From NCBI GenBank assembly GCA_012064385.1, contig QRDG01000924.1:1-64000 (forward strand): a stretch of 64,000 bases of DNA. The letters are read 5' to 3'. Below, piece after piece: positions 46,997 to 61,614 of this stretch. The position numbers and the translations under genes are program-made. Within the stretch, counting starts at the first letter, position 1. Each line of letters begins with the position of its first letter. This DNA is from Puccinellia tenuiflora (Eukaryota; Streptophyta; Magnoliopsida; Poales; Poaceae). Under the pieces are notes generated by a model. The model did not search any database. It worked only from the letters and a program-made list of their open reading frames with translations, and had not been told where the DNA came from.

Positions 46997-47700
46997 CACA
47001 TCTAATAATAGTTCCAGAGAGAAATCAAGTGATACATTTGATGTGAGGTTCACCAGATTTTAGTCCGCTATTTCTCTTCCACTAGTTCCCCCTCAACTTG
47101 CCGAAAAACTGAACTAGACATAGCTCGTTGCCATCATCACATCAACCGCAGCTCGGAGTGAAGGCAAGCAGAAATCCATCTACCCATAGAAAGACTGTAG
47201 GTACATCGGCAAGTAGAAACCCATAGATCTTGAAAATGGTATCTCCCGACTCCAATCATAAACAAAAACACATGTACACAACACATTTAAGCTAGGCAAC
47301 TGCAACAGGCTTGTTGCCTGCATCACATATATTTTTTTAGATAAAGAGTGTATATTAATATCGCGGAGATACAAATTACACCCAGCCTCTGCAACAACGC
47401 AATAACCAGAGTCATTACGGATGCACACAGCCGAAAGACAAAAAGAAGAAGAAATAAAAAGAAAAGTCCCGCTACATCAATCACAGCTCATGATCAAGGT
47501 AATTAGGCAAGTATAAACCCGGCTACCCATATAAGATTGTATGTACGTTGTAAATTTTTGGGAAGAAAGACATGTTGATAGCCAATACGAGCACAAGCTA
47601 TGTACAGAAACAGTATACAGAAAAATGAGGGATAGCAAAGTCTGGATCCAGCTAATGATAGGTGAAAACAGGAGGAATAAACAGAGAAAATGTCGATCCT
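46997..47700. other. Spacer with a possible retroposon scrap
   Basis: At 47338 a T-run followed by AGATAAAGAGTGTATATTAA resembles the reversed 3' tail of a LINE-type retroposon (to ~47460). No duplication was found. No gene. Confidence 0.35.
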
Positions 47701-49328
47701 TCAGGATGAACGTGGTAGTTCCACCAGCTTGACGGCAGGTGGTGTACCTGGATGGCCGGCGGCAAGCAGCCCCTCAAGGGCTGTCTTGATTTCTTCATTG
47801 GCACCCTTCAATAAGACTTGCTTGAGCTCAGATAGGCCATTCAGGCCAATAAGATGATATGATGCACTGGAGCAGTCAACCTTGAGGAGCTCAAGATTCT
47901 TCATTGATTTCGATCCAAAGACTACCTGGAATACCTCGCTGGAGGTGCAAGCAATCTCAAGGATTTTCACCTTTTTGAAGGTGGGCAACTCACATCCTTC
48001 CATGGTGGCATAAAAATGGAGCGTATCACCATGAGGTTGCTTGACACGCAGGCGTAGAATGCACAGTTTCGGTAGCAGGGCAAGTAACTCAATGTCACTC
48101 GGCTCTAAAGTAGCCATATCTAGATCCATCTTCCTGAGATTGTTAAGTTGGCTGCATAACAGAGGCAACTTCTCTTCAAGCCCATACAGTTTAAGACTCT
48201 GTACGTTCTCCCAAGGAAGGGAGATGTCAGCCAAGCAGCCTTGATTTCCCTTTTCGAGCCGCACTAACAATGATTCCAAATGCACATGACCTGAGATTGC
48301 AGAAAAGAACTCCTTGCTGTTATGTCGGTTGATGCCTGATGCTCCGAGCTTGCGCAATTGGGTGAGCTTCTTAATCTCTTTCACGATGGTCTTCCCCCCT
48401 GAAGCCCTGATGTTGACAACACCAAGAGTGTGCAATGCCGTCAGTTTACCTGTCTCACTAGGCACCTCAACACCAACTAACTGACGACATTTGGAGAACT
48501 CTTGCAGCCAGTGCCCAGTGCCCAGTTGTATGATGCAGATGGCATTGATTCTGGGACGGTGGTGCCAGGCTGCCAGGCTGCCAGCACGAATATATTGTAG
48601 CTTCTTTAACTTGGTGATGTTCTCCGGCAGGGTAACTATGGAGGTGTGTCTCACATCCAGACTCTGGAGCTGCCTAAGATCACCCAGTGAACTTGGCAGA
48701 TGGCGAATCTTAGTGCATCCTCCTAAAGAAAGAAACTTTAGGCGACGGAGTAGCTTCACCATCTTCTCAAGATCATCATCATTTACACCCGCTGAATCCT
48801 CTAGATCAAGCACCCGAAACAGCCTCATACTTTTGGAGATGAAGAATGATTCCCACTTTACATAGACTGTCATTGACCGTAGCCGTGAGAAGTTAATGCT
48901 CTCGTACACAATTTTGTCTCTGTTCCAGTCTTTCAGTATGATAAGATGTCGTAGTTAGGACACAGTCAGGACCAAGTTCAAAAACAAGGTCCTCTTCCAT
49001 TCTCCGTGAGACAATGTACTCACGGATAAAGCCATTGACCTGGCACTTTACCATCCTTGTGTCATTGGTTGTAGTGGTGACTAATTGTGGTGTTTGCTGA
49101 ATTATGCTTAGCTCAACAAGTTTGGTGAAGAACTCCTCGCCTTGCTCCTCAGCAGATTTTTTATCACTGTCTCTCGAGTAACCCTCTGCAATCCACCTCC
49201 TCACTAGTCTCCTTGGCCGAATGTTACTGTGAGGAAAAATTGATAGGTAAAAGATACATGGCTTGAGTGAATCTGGGCAATCACGGAAGTAGGTACTCAT
49301 CCAACCAAATAGGCTCCGTAAATTATCA
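47701..49328 (-). pseudogene. NLR disease-resistance pseudogene, LRR part
   Basis: Two frames form the C-terminal part of a coiled-coil NLR of the grass RPM1/Pik-like type. 49328-48893 contains the winged-helix phrase SLKPCIFYLSIFPHSN and RRWIAEGY. 48909-47701 encodes leucine-rich repeats: LFRVLDLEDSAGVNDDDLEK, LSLGGCTKIRHLPSSLGDL, LQSLDVRHTSIVTLPENI, and further repeats to the stop at 47701. The two parts are out of register by one base at ~48945-48955, where YHT continues in the wrong frame instead of the expected LIILKDWNRDK segment. Upstream the coding sequence is broken at 49328 by a Copia element; it resumes at 54966. NLRs are intracellular immune receptors; this copy is dead. Confidence 0.88.
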
Positions 49329-49837
49329 TGTTGCCCGTAAGATAGAGAGAGAGAGGGGAGTGTGTGCCAAAGAAATGGTTTGCCTCAATTTTCCCTTTTT
49401 CTATTGATGGGATATTTATAGGGGATCCTACAAAATATCTTGGCTAGATCTTTTCATCCAGCCAAAACCAACTTGTGCACACCGGGATAGGTGTCGCACA
49501 GCTACGCGCGGGCCTGCACAGGTGTCCAGGACACCTGTGCTTCTAGAACCATCTCGCAGATTCCAGACCGCCAACACCCGCGCTGGCGTGTCCACGAGCC
49601 AGAGTCGACAGGCCGACTCCGTCACTCGACACTTCCTCGGGTAGGAGTCGAGAGTTCGACTCCACGTACCCGGAAACTACCTCCAGTCGAAACAACCTTC
49701 GACTGGGCTATCTATTCGAGTCCACTTGACCCGAAGACTATTACTGTCAAGTCAGAACAGACTCTGACTCGACGACTCGACTCGGGACACTCCCCGAATC
49801 GGTTCGACTGCCCTAGAACACAAGCCTATTTCTAACA
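49329..49837 (-). repeat. 3' LTR of the Copia element
   Basis: 509 bp beginning TGTTGCCCG and ending TTCTAACA in plus-strand reading. It differs from the other LTR by about five substitutions and one 4-bp indel in the GAGAGA tract. Adjacent polypurine tract (minus strand) AGGGAGTGAA overlaps the pol stop codon at 49839-49841. Confidence 0.95.
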
Positions 49838-49838
49838 T

Positions 49839-52800
49839 TCACTCCCTAGGCTTGAGTTCCGGCGACACCTCCACCATGCCGATCCTTGAGCACAGCTCCG
49901 CCAGGCGGACTCGTCCAAGTGGCTTGGTCAGCATGTCTGCGAGTTGATGTTCGGTGGGCACGAACTCCAACTCGATCTTCTTCGCCTCCACGCAGTCTCG
50001 AATGAAGTGGTACTTCAACTCGATGTGTTTTGAGCGCTCGTGGAAGACGGGATTCTTGGCGAGTGCGATTGCCGACTTGTTGTCGACCTTGAGCACCACC
50101 TGTTCGACTTCGCCGGTGCTGAACTCAGCGAGCAGTCGAGAGAGCCAGATCCCCTGGCAAGCAGCCGTGGCAGCAGCCACGTACTCGGACTCGCAACTCG
50201 AGAGAGCGACGACCGACTGCTTCTGGGACTGCCAGGTCACTGGGCTGCTCCCCAGAAAGAACAGCGTGCCAGACGTACTCCTGCGCGAGTCGACGTCCCC
50301 ACCCAAGTCGCTGTCGCTGTAGCCGACGAGGCGTGGTGCACCTGCACCTCTGCAATACCTACATCCGAGTCGAGGAGACCCGGCGATGTAGCGTAGGATG
50401 TGCTTCACAGCCGCCAAATGCTCTTGAGTTGGCGTCACCATGAAGCGAGACACGAACCCGACGGCGAAAGTCAGATCCGGTCTCGTGTGCACCAAGTACC
50501 GGAGGCTCCCGACGATGCTCCGGTACTCAGTCGCATCCGTCGGTGGAGCCGTGCTGGTCTTGGACAGCTTGAAGCGCGGCTCCATGGGCACTTGGCAGGG
50601 GTTGGACCCGGCCATCCCTGCCTTCTCCAGCAGCTTCTGGGCATAGGCCGCTTGCGAGATGTCGATCCCGCTTGGACCTTGTCGAACCTCAATGCCGAGG
50701 TAGTAGCTCAGCAACCCGAGGTCGGACATCTGGAACAGACTCTGCATCTCCAGCTTGAACTCGTCGATGTCGCTGGAGTCGAGCCCGTGATCACCAAGTC
50801 GTCGACGTAGACTCCGACGAGGAGTCGAGTCGATGAAGCGCCCCGCGCGTACATGCCATGCTCCGACTCACACCTGGTGAAGTCGAGCTTGACGAGGCAT
50901 GCGTCGAGCTTGGTGTTCCATGCCCTTGGTGCCTGCTTGAGGCCGTAGAGCGCCTTGTCGAGTCGGAGCACCAGGTGCTCCTTCCCCTTTGCAGCGAAGC
51001 CGGCTGGCTGCTGCACGTATACCTCTTCCTCCAACTCGCCGTTGAGGAAGGCTGACTTGACGTCCATGTGGTGGGCGTCCCAACCCGAATCTGCGGCCGC
51101 CGCCAGCAGGAGTCGAATTGACTCAAGTCGGGCCACGGGTGCGAAGACCTCGTCGTAGTCGACCCCGTGCCGCTGCACATAGCCCTTCGCCACCAGGCGA
51201 GCTTTGTGCTTAAGGACCACGCCATGCGCATCCTTCTTCACCTTGTAGACCCACTTCAGGCCGATCGCGCGGTGACCTGGTGGTAAGGTGGCGAGCCGCC
51301 AAGTCGAATTGGACTCGATGGCCTCGAGCTCCTCCTGCATCGCACGCCTCCAGCTTGCGTCCGACTTGGCCTCGTCGAACGAGCCAGGCTCTTCAGAGGC
51401 GAGGAAGTGGAGCTCCTCGTCCGGTTCCTGGGCCGGACCCGCATCGAGCACGTTCTGCAGAGTGCGGAACCGGTGCTCGAGCTCGGTGTCGTCTTCTCCA
51501 TCAAGCATACTTGCATACCTTGAAGGTGGCGTGACGAACTCGACGCCTGTGACAGCCGGAGTCGAAGACTCGGCTGTCGAGTGCTCCGGTGTCGTTGGAG
51601 ACTCACTCCCGGCTCCTGGAGTCGGGGAAGATGGACTCGGAGAGGGCGGCGAGTCGGGTCCAGGACCAGCACTCCCGTCCCCTGGAGTCGACTGCGGCTC
51701 GAACACCATGTGCTCGACCGTGAAGGTGTCGGCTCCAAACGTGTTCACCGGAGAGTCCGGCGAACTCCAGTCCCAACGTGCGTTCTCGTCGAACACCACG
51801 TCGCGAGTGATGGCGACTCGGCCTGTAGCCGGGTCGTAGGCCCGATAACCCTTCGTGCCGGGTTCGTACCCCACGAAGATCATCGGCCTGCTGCGATCGT
51901 CGAGCTTCTTCAGCCCGGGTCGCGTCTCTCTGACATGCGCCAGGCACCCGAACGTGCGCATGAAGTGCACATTCGGTTTGCGGCCATGCCAGGACTCGAA
52001 CGGTGTCATGCCGTCCACGCTCTTGGTGGGCGACCTGTTCAAGATGAACACGGCCGTCGACACCGCCTCACCCCAGAACTCGCCGGGGATTCTCTTGGCC
52101 TTCAGCAGACTGCGGGCCATGCCCACAATCGTCTGGTTCCGTCGCTCCACGACTCCATTCTGCTGCGGGGAGTAAGGAGCCGTCAGGTGACGCTCGACTC
52201 CGAGCTCCGCGCAGTATGCCGTGAAGGAGCCGGAGGTGAACTCGCCTCCGCGATCCGTCCTCAGCGTGCGCAGCTTGCACCTGGACTCCGACTCGGCTCC
52301 CGCCTGGAGTCGAATGATGGCGACTGCGGCCTCGTCCTTCGTCGCAAGAAGGGCGAGCCACATGTACCGCGTCAGGTCGTCGACTAGCAAGAGGAAGTAC
52401 CTCTTGCCGCTCGGAGTCGCCGGGGTGATCGGCCCGCAGAGGTCGCCATGGACCAGCTCGAGTCGCTCCTTCGCCCGGAACTTCGCCTGCTTGGAGAAGG
52501 AGGCGCGCCGCTGCTTCCCTGCTAGGCAGGCGTCGCAGAGCTGGTTCACGTGCTCCACTAGAGGGAGGCCACGCACCATGCCACCTTTCGCGAGTCGTCG
52601 CAGGCTGTCGAAGTTGAGATGCCCGAACCTTGCATGCCAAGACCAGGCCGAGTCGACACCTGCGTGCACTGCCAAGCACACAGGCTGGTCGACTTGCACC
52701 GTCAGCTTGTACATTCGGTTCGGCTCCCGCCTGACCTTTGCCAGGAGCTTCCGCTCCCTATCACGCACTCGGAGGAGCCCGTCCTCGATCAGCACCTGGC

Positions 52801-54412
52801 ACCCGTTCTCGTCGAACTGGCCCAGGCTGATGATCTGCGTGTTCAACCGGGGTATGAAGTACACCCCGGAGATGGCCCGGTGCTCGCCTGACTTGCAGAC
52901 GAACAGCACCGTCCCTTGCCCGCAGATGTCGACATGCGAGCCGTCGCCGAACTTGACGGTTCCGACGATGCTGGTGTCGAGTTCCGCGAACGCGGCGCGG
53001 TCACCAGTCATGTGATTGGTGGCGCCCGAGTCGAGGTACCAGACGCCCTCCTTGGCGTCCCCTCCTTGCGCCAGGTTGACCTGCGCCTTCTCCTCCAGCA
53101 GGAAGAGGTTCGACTCCTTGCGAGTCGACTGGGCCGACTCCTCTCGAGTCCCCTTCTTCGGCTCCTCCTGAGCCGGCGTGTCCCACTCCACGACCCAATG
53201 GATCCGCGAGTGCTCCTCCGGAGGAGTCGACGCTCCCTCCGACTCTGCCACCGGTCGAGTCCGTGACTCTGCCACCGGTCGAGACGAGGGTGCCGCCTCC
53301 GATGCACCCGACTCCGCCTGGCGAGTCGATGCTGGGGGATGCGGAGTCGACGCTCCCTCCGACTCTGCCACCGGTCGAGTCCGAGACTCTGCCACCGGTC
53401 GAGACGAGGGTGCCGCCTCCGCTGCGCCCGACTCCGCCAGAGTCGACGCTTGGAGTTGCGGAGCCGACGCAATGGTGCACGCCTGCATCATGAGCAGCGC
53501 GTCGTCATTGTCGCCTCCGCCGCGCACGAGGTGGGCTTGGCCCTGCTCGCGCTTCTTCTTGCGGCAGTCTCGCGCCCAGTGGCCGACGACTCCGCAGTAC
53601 CTGCACGTGTCTTTCAACGTGCCAGGGTTCCCAGCTCCACGAGCTGAGTTGCCTCTACCGCGACCGCGCGGCTTGCCGCCGCCGCGTCCGGTGTGGCTGG
53701 AGGATCCACCTCCATCTTGCAGGCGCATCCGAGGGAACCACTCCTCCTCCGTGAGGAGTAGTTTCCCAGCCTGCTTGGCCTCCGGCTTCTCCGCCTCATG
53801 TCGCTCCTCGGCCGTTTTGAGGCGGCCGATGAGCTCCTCCATGGGGAGTGTGTCGAGGTCGAGCAGGGTCTCGATGGAGCATGCCATCTGCGAGAGCCTT
53901 GTGGGAACGACCGAGAGAAACTTACGGATTGTGTCCGGCTCGGTGATGGTGACGCCGAGCACCCCAAGCTGCGACACGAGCGACGACAGTCGCATGGCGA
54001 AGTCGTCGATGTTCTCGCCGTCGCCGAACTTGATGGCCTCGTACTGCTTCTTGAGCGCCGTCGCCTTCGCCTCCCGGACACGGGTGTCTCCGACCCGCAT
54101 CGTCTTGATCGCCTCCCACGCCTCCTTGGCCGTCTTCTTCGACGCCAGTGTGGAGATCATCTCCGGCGGAACGGCGAGCAGCATGTACTCCATTGCTGCC
54201 CGGTCCACCTCGCGATCCTCCGTGCCGTCATGCACGGCGGACCACGCTCGGCGTGCCTCAAGCTTGACCTGCATGAGCAACGCCCAGTCCGCGTAGTTTG
54301 ACCGCGTGAGTAGCGGCCACGAGCTACCGGACTCCCGCACAACCCGCTGGACTGCCAGCGTGCTCGCGGCCTCCTTCGCCTCCGCCGGCATGAGCGCTTT
54401 TCCGTCGCCCAT
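49839..54412 (-). CDS. Copia gag-pol polyprotein with one frameshift
   Basis: The ATG at 54412 opens a 1234-codon frame. Gag comes first, then a zinc knuckle CRYCGVVGHWARDC (~residue 267), a 40-residue tandem repeat (RPVAESRTRPVAESEGAS twice), protease LDSGATNHM (~460), the GAG-pre-integrase HARFGHL (~588), and integrase with DLCGP, DRGGEF and NGVVERRNQ (~653-757). Reverse transcriptase follows with KWVYKVK, FAPVARLESIR and YVDD (~1203). A one-base loss at ~50778-50781, nine codons past YVDD, shifts the frame; the remainder reads on in 50747-49839 with RNase H motifs (ALSSCESEYVAA, KHIELKYHFIRD). Every domain is otherwise complete. Protein could only be completed by frameshifting or in trans. 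Confidence 0.93.
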
Positions 54413-54437
54413 CTCCGGTGAGATCTCTCACAACTCA

Positions 54438-54450
54438 GGCTCTGATACCA
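54438..54450 (-). promoter_or_regulatory. Primer-binding site, initiator Met-tRNA
   Basis: The minus strand reads TGGTATCAGAGCC, complementary to the 3' end of plant initiator Met-tRNA, 2 bp inside the 5' LTR. Confidence 0.95.
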
Positions 54451-54452
54451 AC

Positions 54453-54965
54453 TGTTGCCCGTAAGATAGAGAGAAAGATAGAGGGGAGTGTGTGCCAAAG
54501 AAATGGTTTGCCTCAATTTTCCCGTTTTCTATTGATGGGATATTTATAGGGGATCCTACAAAATATCTTGGCTAGATCTTTCCATCCAGCCAAAACCAAC
54601 TTGTGCACACCGGGACAGGTGTCGCACAGCTACGCGCGGGCCTGCACAGGTGTCCAGGACACCTGTGCTTCTAGAACCATCTCGCAGATTCCAGACCGCC
54701 AACACCCGCGCTGGCGTGTCCACGAGCCAGAGTCGACAGGCCGACTCCGTCACTCGACACTTCCTCGGGTAGGAGTCGAGAGTTCGACTCCACGTACCCG
54801 GAAACTACCTCCAGTCGAAACAACCTTCGACTGGGCTATCTATTCGAGTCCACTTGACCCGAAGACTATTACTGTCAAGTCAGAACAGACTCTGACTCGG
54901 CGACTCGACTCGGGACACTCCACGAATCGGTTCGACTGCCCTAGAACACAAGCCTATTTCTAACA
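54453..54965 (-). repeat. 5' LTR of the Copia element
   Basis: 513 bp, TG...CA. It carries a TATTTATAGGG phrase (54541-54551) near which transcription may start; on the minus strand the TATA-like element is CCCCTATAAATATCC, a good TATA box. Confidence 0.95.
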
Positions 54966-55800
54966 TATCATACTCCAGGTTGGTCTCCAAATGGTGCATA
55001 AATCTGAGATTCAAAGATCGTATTGTATCCATCAATGTGACTGTTTGCGTGGCCAATAGGGCTGCTATAGCAACTACCACTACGCCGGTCTGGATGCGAC
55101 TTCTGTGCTTGGGCTCCGCCGTCGCAGCCATGTGTGCTCCGGCATCGTTGTGGAGCTTTGGAGCTTTCCTAGGAGTATGATGGAAGAAGGCAGTGGTCCG
55201 GGTGGGATTCGGTGGTGCGAAGGGGAGGGGTCTAGGAAGGGAGGGGTCTAGCTTCCTAGACCCGGAGCTGGATGATCTCGGCGGGCTCCGCCGGCCGATA
55301 CGCCTCCACAGGTTAGATCCAACTCGCTGGAGTTGGTGGATCTTGCGGCTCATCAACGCCTTTGGCAAGGAGATTCTCCCGTTCCAGTTTTTAGGTTTGA
55401 GGAAGATGTTGTTTTTCCTGGTCCTTGTGTTCTTCAAGTTCTTGCTCTTGTATCCGATCTGTATCTGTAATATTTGACCTTTATGAACACAAGTAGCTTT
55501 CTCAAAAAAAAAAAAAAACTACCACTTTGGGAAGACCTCCACACTTCGAAATAAGCCCATCTAGCTCCAAATGCGTGAGATAATTTAAAGGGGATACTGT
55601 ATTTTTCCTGTATACCTTTTGTTCAGACAACAAAAGAAAAATTCCATCAGCTCATTTGTATTGTACACGTTAATCACATGGGATTCTGATGTTCCTGAAT
55701 TAGTGAAATGTCATGATCCTACACATGTGTCAAATATATCTCTAGCTTTGACAAATAATGTACAGACATTTAGTGTTCTGTCAAAAAAGGTAACATTACC
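54966..55800 (-). pseudogene. NLR pseudogene, NB-ARC part (5' of the Copia insertion)
   Basis: Minus-strand 55081-54966 reads VAIAALLATQT ... RFMHHLETNLEYD and joins the LRR side across the TATCA duplication (…EYD|NLRSLFGW). After removing the retroposon at 55082-55516, the frame continues upstream as LTHLELDGLISKCGGLPK, the GLPL motif of NB-ARC domains. Further upstream, SHVINVYNTNELMEFFF and TLFVKARDIFD can be read, with an in-frame TGA between them (~55710). The P-loop and coiled coil were not found, so the 5' end is lost beyond ~55800. The NLR therefore carries two insertions, one frameshift and one stop. Confidence 0.8.
55082..55516 (+). mobile_element. Poly(A) retroposon inserted in the NLR GLPL region
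   Basis: 435 bp flanked by AACTACCACT (55072-55081 and 55517-55526), ending AAGTAGCTTTCTCAAAAAAA with ~14 A on the plus strand. Excising it restores the NLR reading frame across the GLPL motif, which confirms it as an insertion. The body has GC-rich words and a TTTGAGGAAGATGTTG segment; its 3' part resembles a LINE/retroposon 3' UTR. No tRNA-like head is visible, so it is probably 5'-truncated. Confidence 0.85.
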
Positions 55801-57029
55801 TTTTTCAAGAAAAATGTGTTCTTGGTAAAATTTACATTTTTAATATCATAGCACTATAAGATTTAAAGTTTTATCTAATGGGCATACGTGTGAACGGTTA
55901 CTTTACAATGTTGCGGGGTCTGTATATTGGCTTTTGCGCTATCGTGAGAGCACATTTATGCATGCCACCTCTTGCTCACATCATTGCATTAATTGATAAA
56001 TCAAAAAATCCAAAATGATTAATCTCATATACCATTAATTCTATTAGCAATTCATTTACACCGTTGAGTTCGTCTCGACAAAAGGTTTTAAAACTAGATC
56101 ATATGTTGCTATGTTCTCATTATTTTGTTTTCTCGTACCACTTGCCGGATTGCCAGAGTAGCGTCAAACAGTCAGATAACTTTATAAGTTCTGAACATCC
56201 TAAAATCATATGCACAGTTAGAGACCATGTCTTAAAGTGTTTCCAATATGTAAAGAATGGTATCATTCCACAAAAAGTAGTATCATTCAAACTTGTATCA
56301 GTGTGGAATAACATACATAATACTGTCTAAGTAGTGCATAACCTAGTAAATATGTGAGGAAAGTCTGTCCATTACTAACAATTTTGTTTTGCCAAAACAT
56401 GTCAACATGGAATCAAGTTTCGAATATCTCGTCGCGACTAAGCCAACGCTGAAAACAGAAAGTCAATCCTCAAGTAGTCGAAGAGATAAAACTTTTACAA
56501 ATTTGAAAGCAAATAGTATTTAATGATGTCATAGCTGCATGCGTTAGTGCCATTATTTGCATACATACAAGAGAGCGGGGGAAGGCACGACATGGTATGT
56601 ATGTAATGCGGCGGGTGCTAGGTAGTCGCATCAAGATTTAAATGTTTAGTTTGCAAGTTAGAAAATAAAATTATATTTAGTAATAAATTTGTTTATGTTC
56701 TAATTCATTGGATGTCCTTTATATTTTTCCCATTCAAAGCTTCTAAAAATATGTTTTATGCATTTCGAATATACTAATAAAAGGGTTTTTGATATGCAAT
56801 GTAGTACTCACTCCGATCCATAAAAAGTGTCGCTCATTTTATACTAAGTTAGTATAAACTTTGTACTAAGTGGGCGACACTTTTTATGGATTGGAGAGAG
56901 TATAACTTTTTCATTAAAAAGAAAACAATTATTCTATCAAGAGGACATGCCCCCACAACAATAATCCATCCGGCGGGGAGAGATAGCTTCGTGCCCTGTA
57001 AAGATGGAGGAAACTAACGACATGCATGT
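55801..57029. other. No gene recognised
   Basis: AT-rich sequence with a plus-strand frame of 88 codons (56064-56330) lacking motifs, plus the Stowaway element listed separately. Confidence 0.4.
56807..56900. mobile_element. Stowaway MITE, short CTCCCTCCGATCCATAA type, copy 2
   Basis: 94 bp, CTCACTCCGATCCATAAAAA to its complement ending TGGATTGGAGAGAG, flanked by TA. Same length and internal TAGTA(C/T)AAA words as 21977-22070. Confidence 0.88.

Positions 57030-61567
<4,538 letters not shown>

Positions 61568-61612
<45 letters not shown>
61568..61612. repeat. (TA)n microsatellite, ~45 bp
   Basis: TA dinucleotides between elements B and C. Confidence 0.97.

Positions 61613-61614
<2 letters not shown>

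Larger units (their letters stand above)
49329..54965 (-). mobile_element. Nearly intact Ty1/Copia LTR retrotransposon inserted in the NLR
   Basis: 5637 bp with two LTRs, flanked by the 5-bp duplication TATCA (49324-49328 and 54966-54970). The primer-binding site TGGTATCAGAGCC (minus strand, 54438-54450) matches initiator Met-tRNA and sits 2 bp from the 5' LTR. Order on the minus strand: 5' LTR, primer site, gag-pol, polypurine tract, 3' LTR. LTR divergence of ~1% implies insertion within roughly the last half million years, using the commonly applied grass rate of 1.3e-8 per site per year. The element is GC-rich and full of GAGTCG words, in contrast to its NLR host. Confidence 0.96.

Noticed and set aside
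46842..47063. Divergent plus-strand gene opposite the 46.4-47.0 kb exon
   Set aside because: The frames are short, have no motif and overlap promoter-like sequence of the minus-strand exon.
51581..52387. 268-codon plus-strand frame
   Set aside because: Antisense to the integrase region of the Copia polyprotein; GC-rich composition keeps it open.
53178..54296. 372-codon plus-strand frame inside the Copia element
   Set aside because: It is the antisense shadow of gag; the minus strand carries the recognised zinc knuckle and primer-site context.
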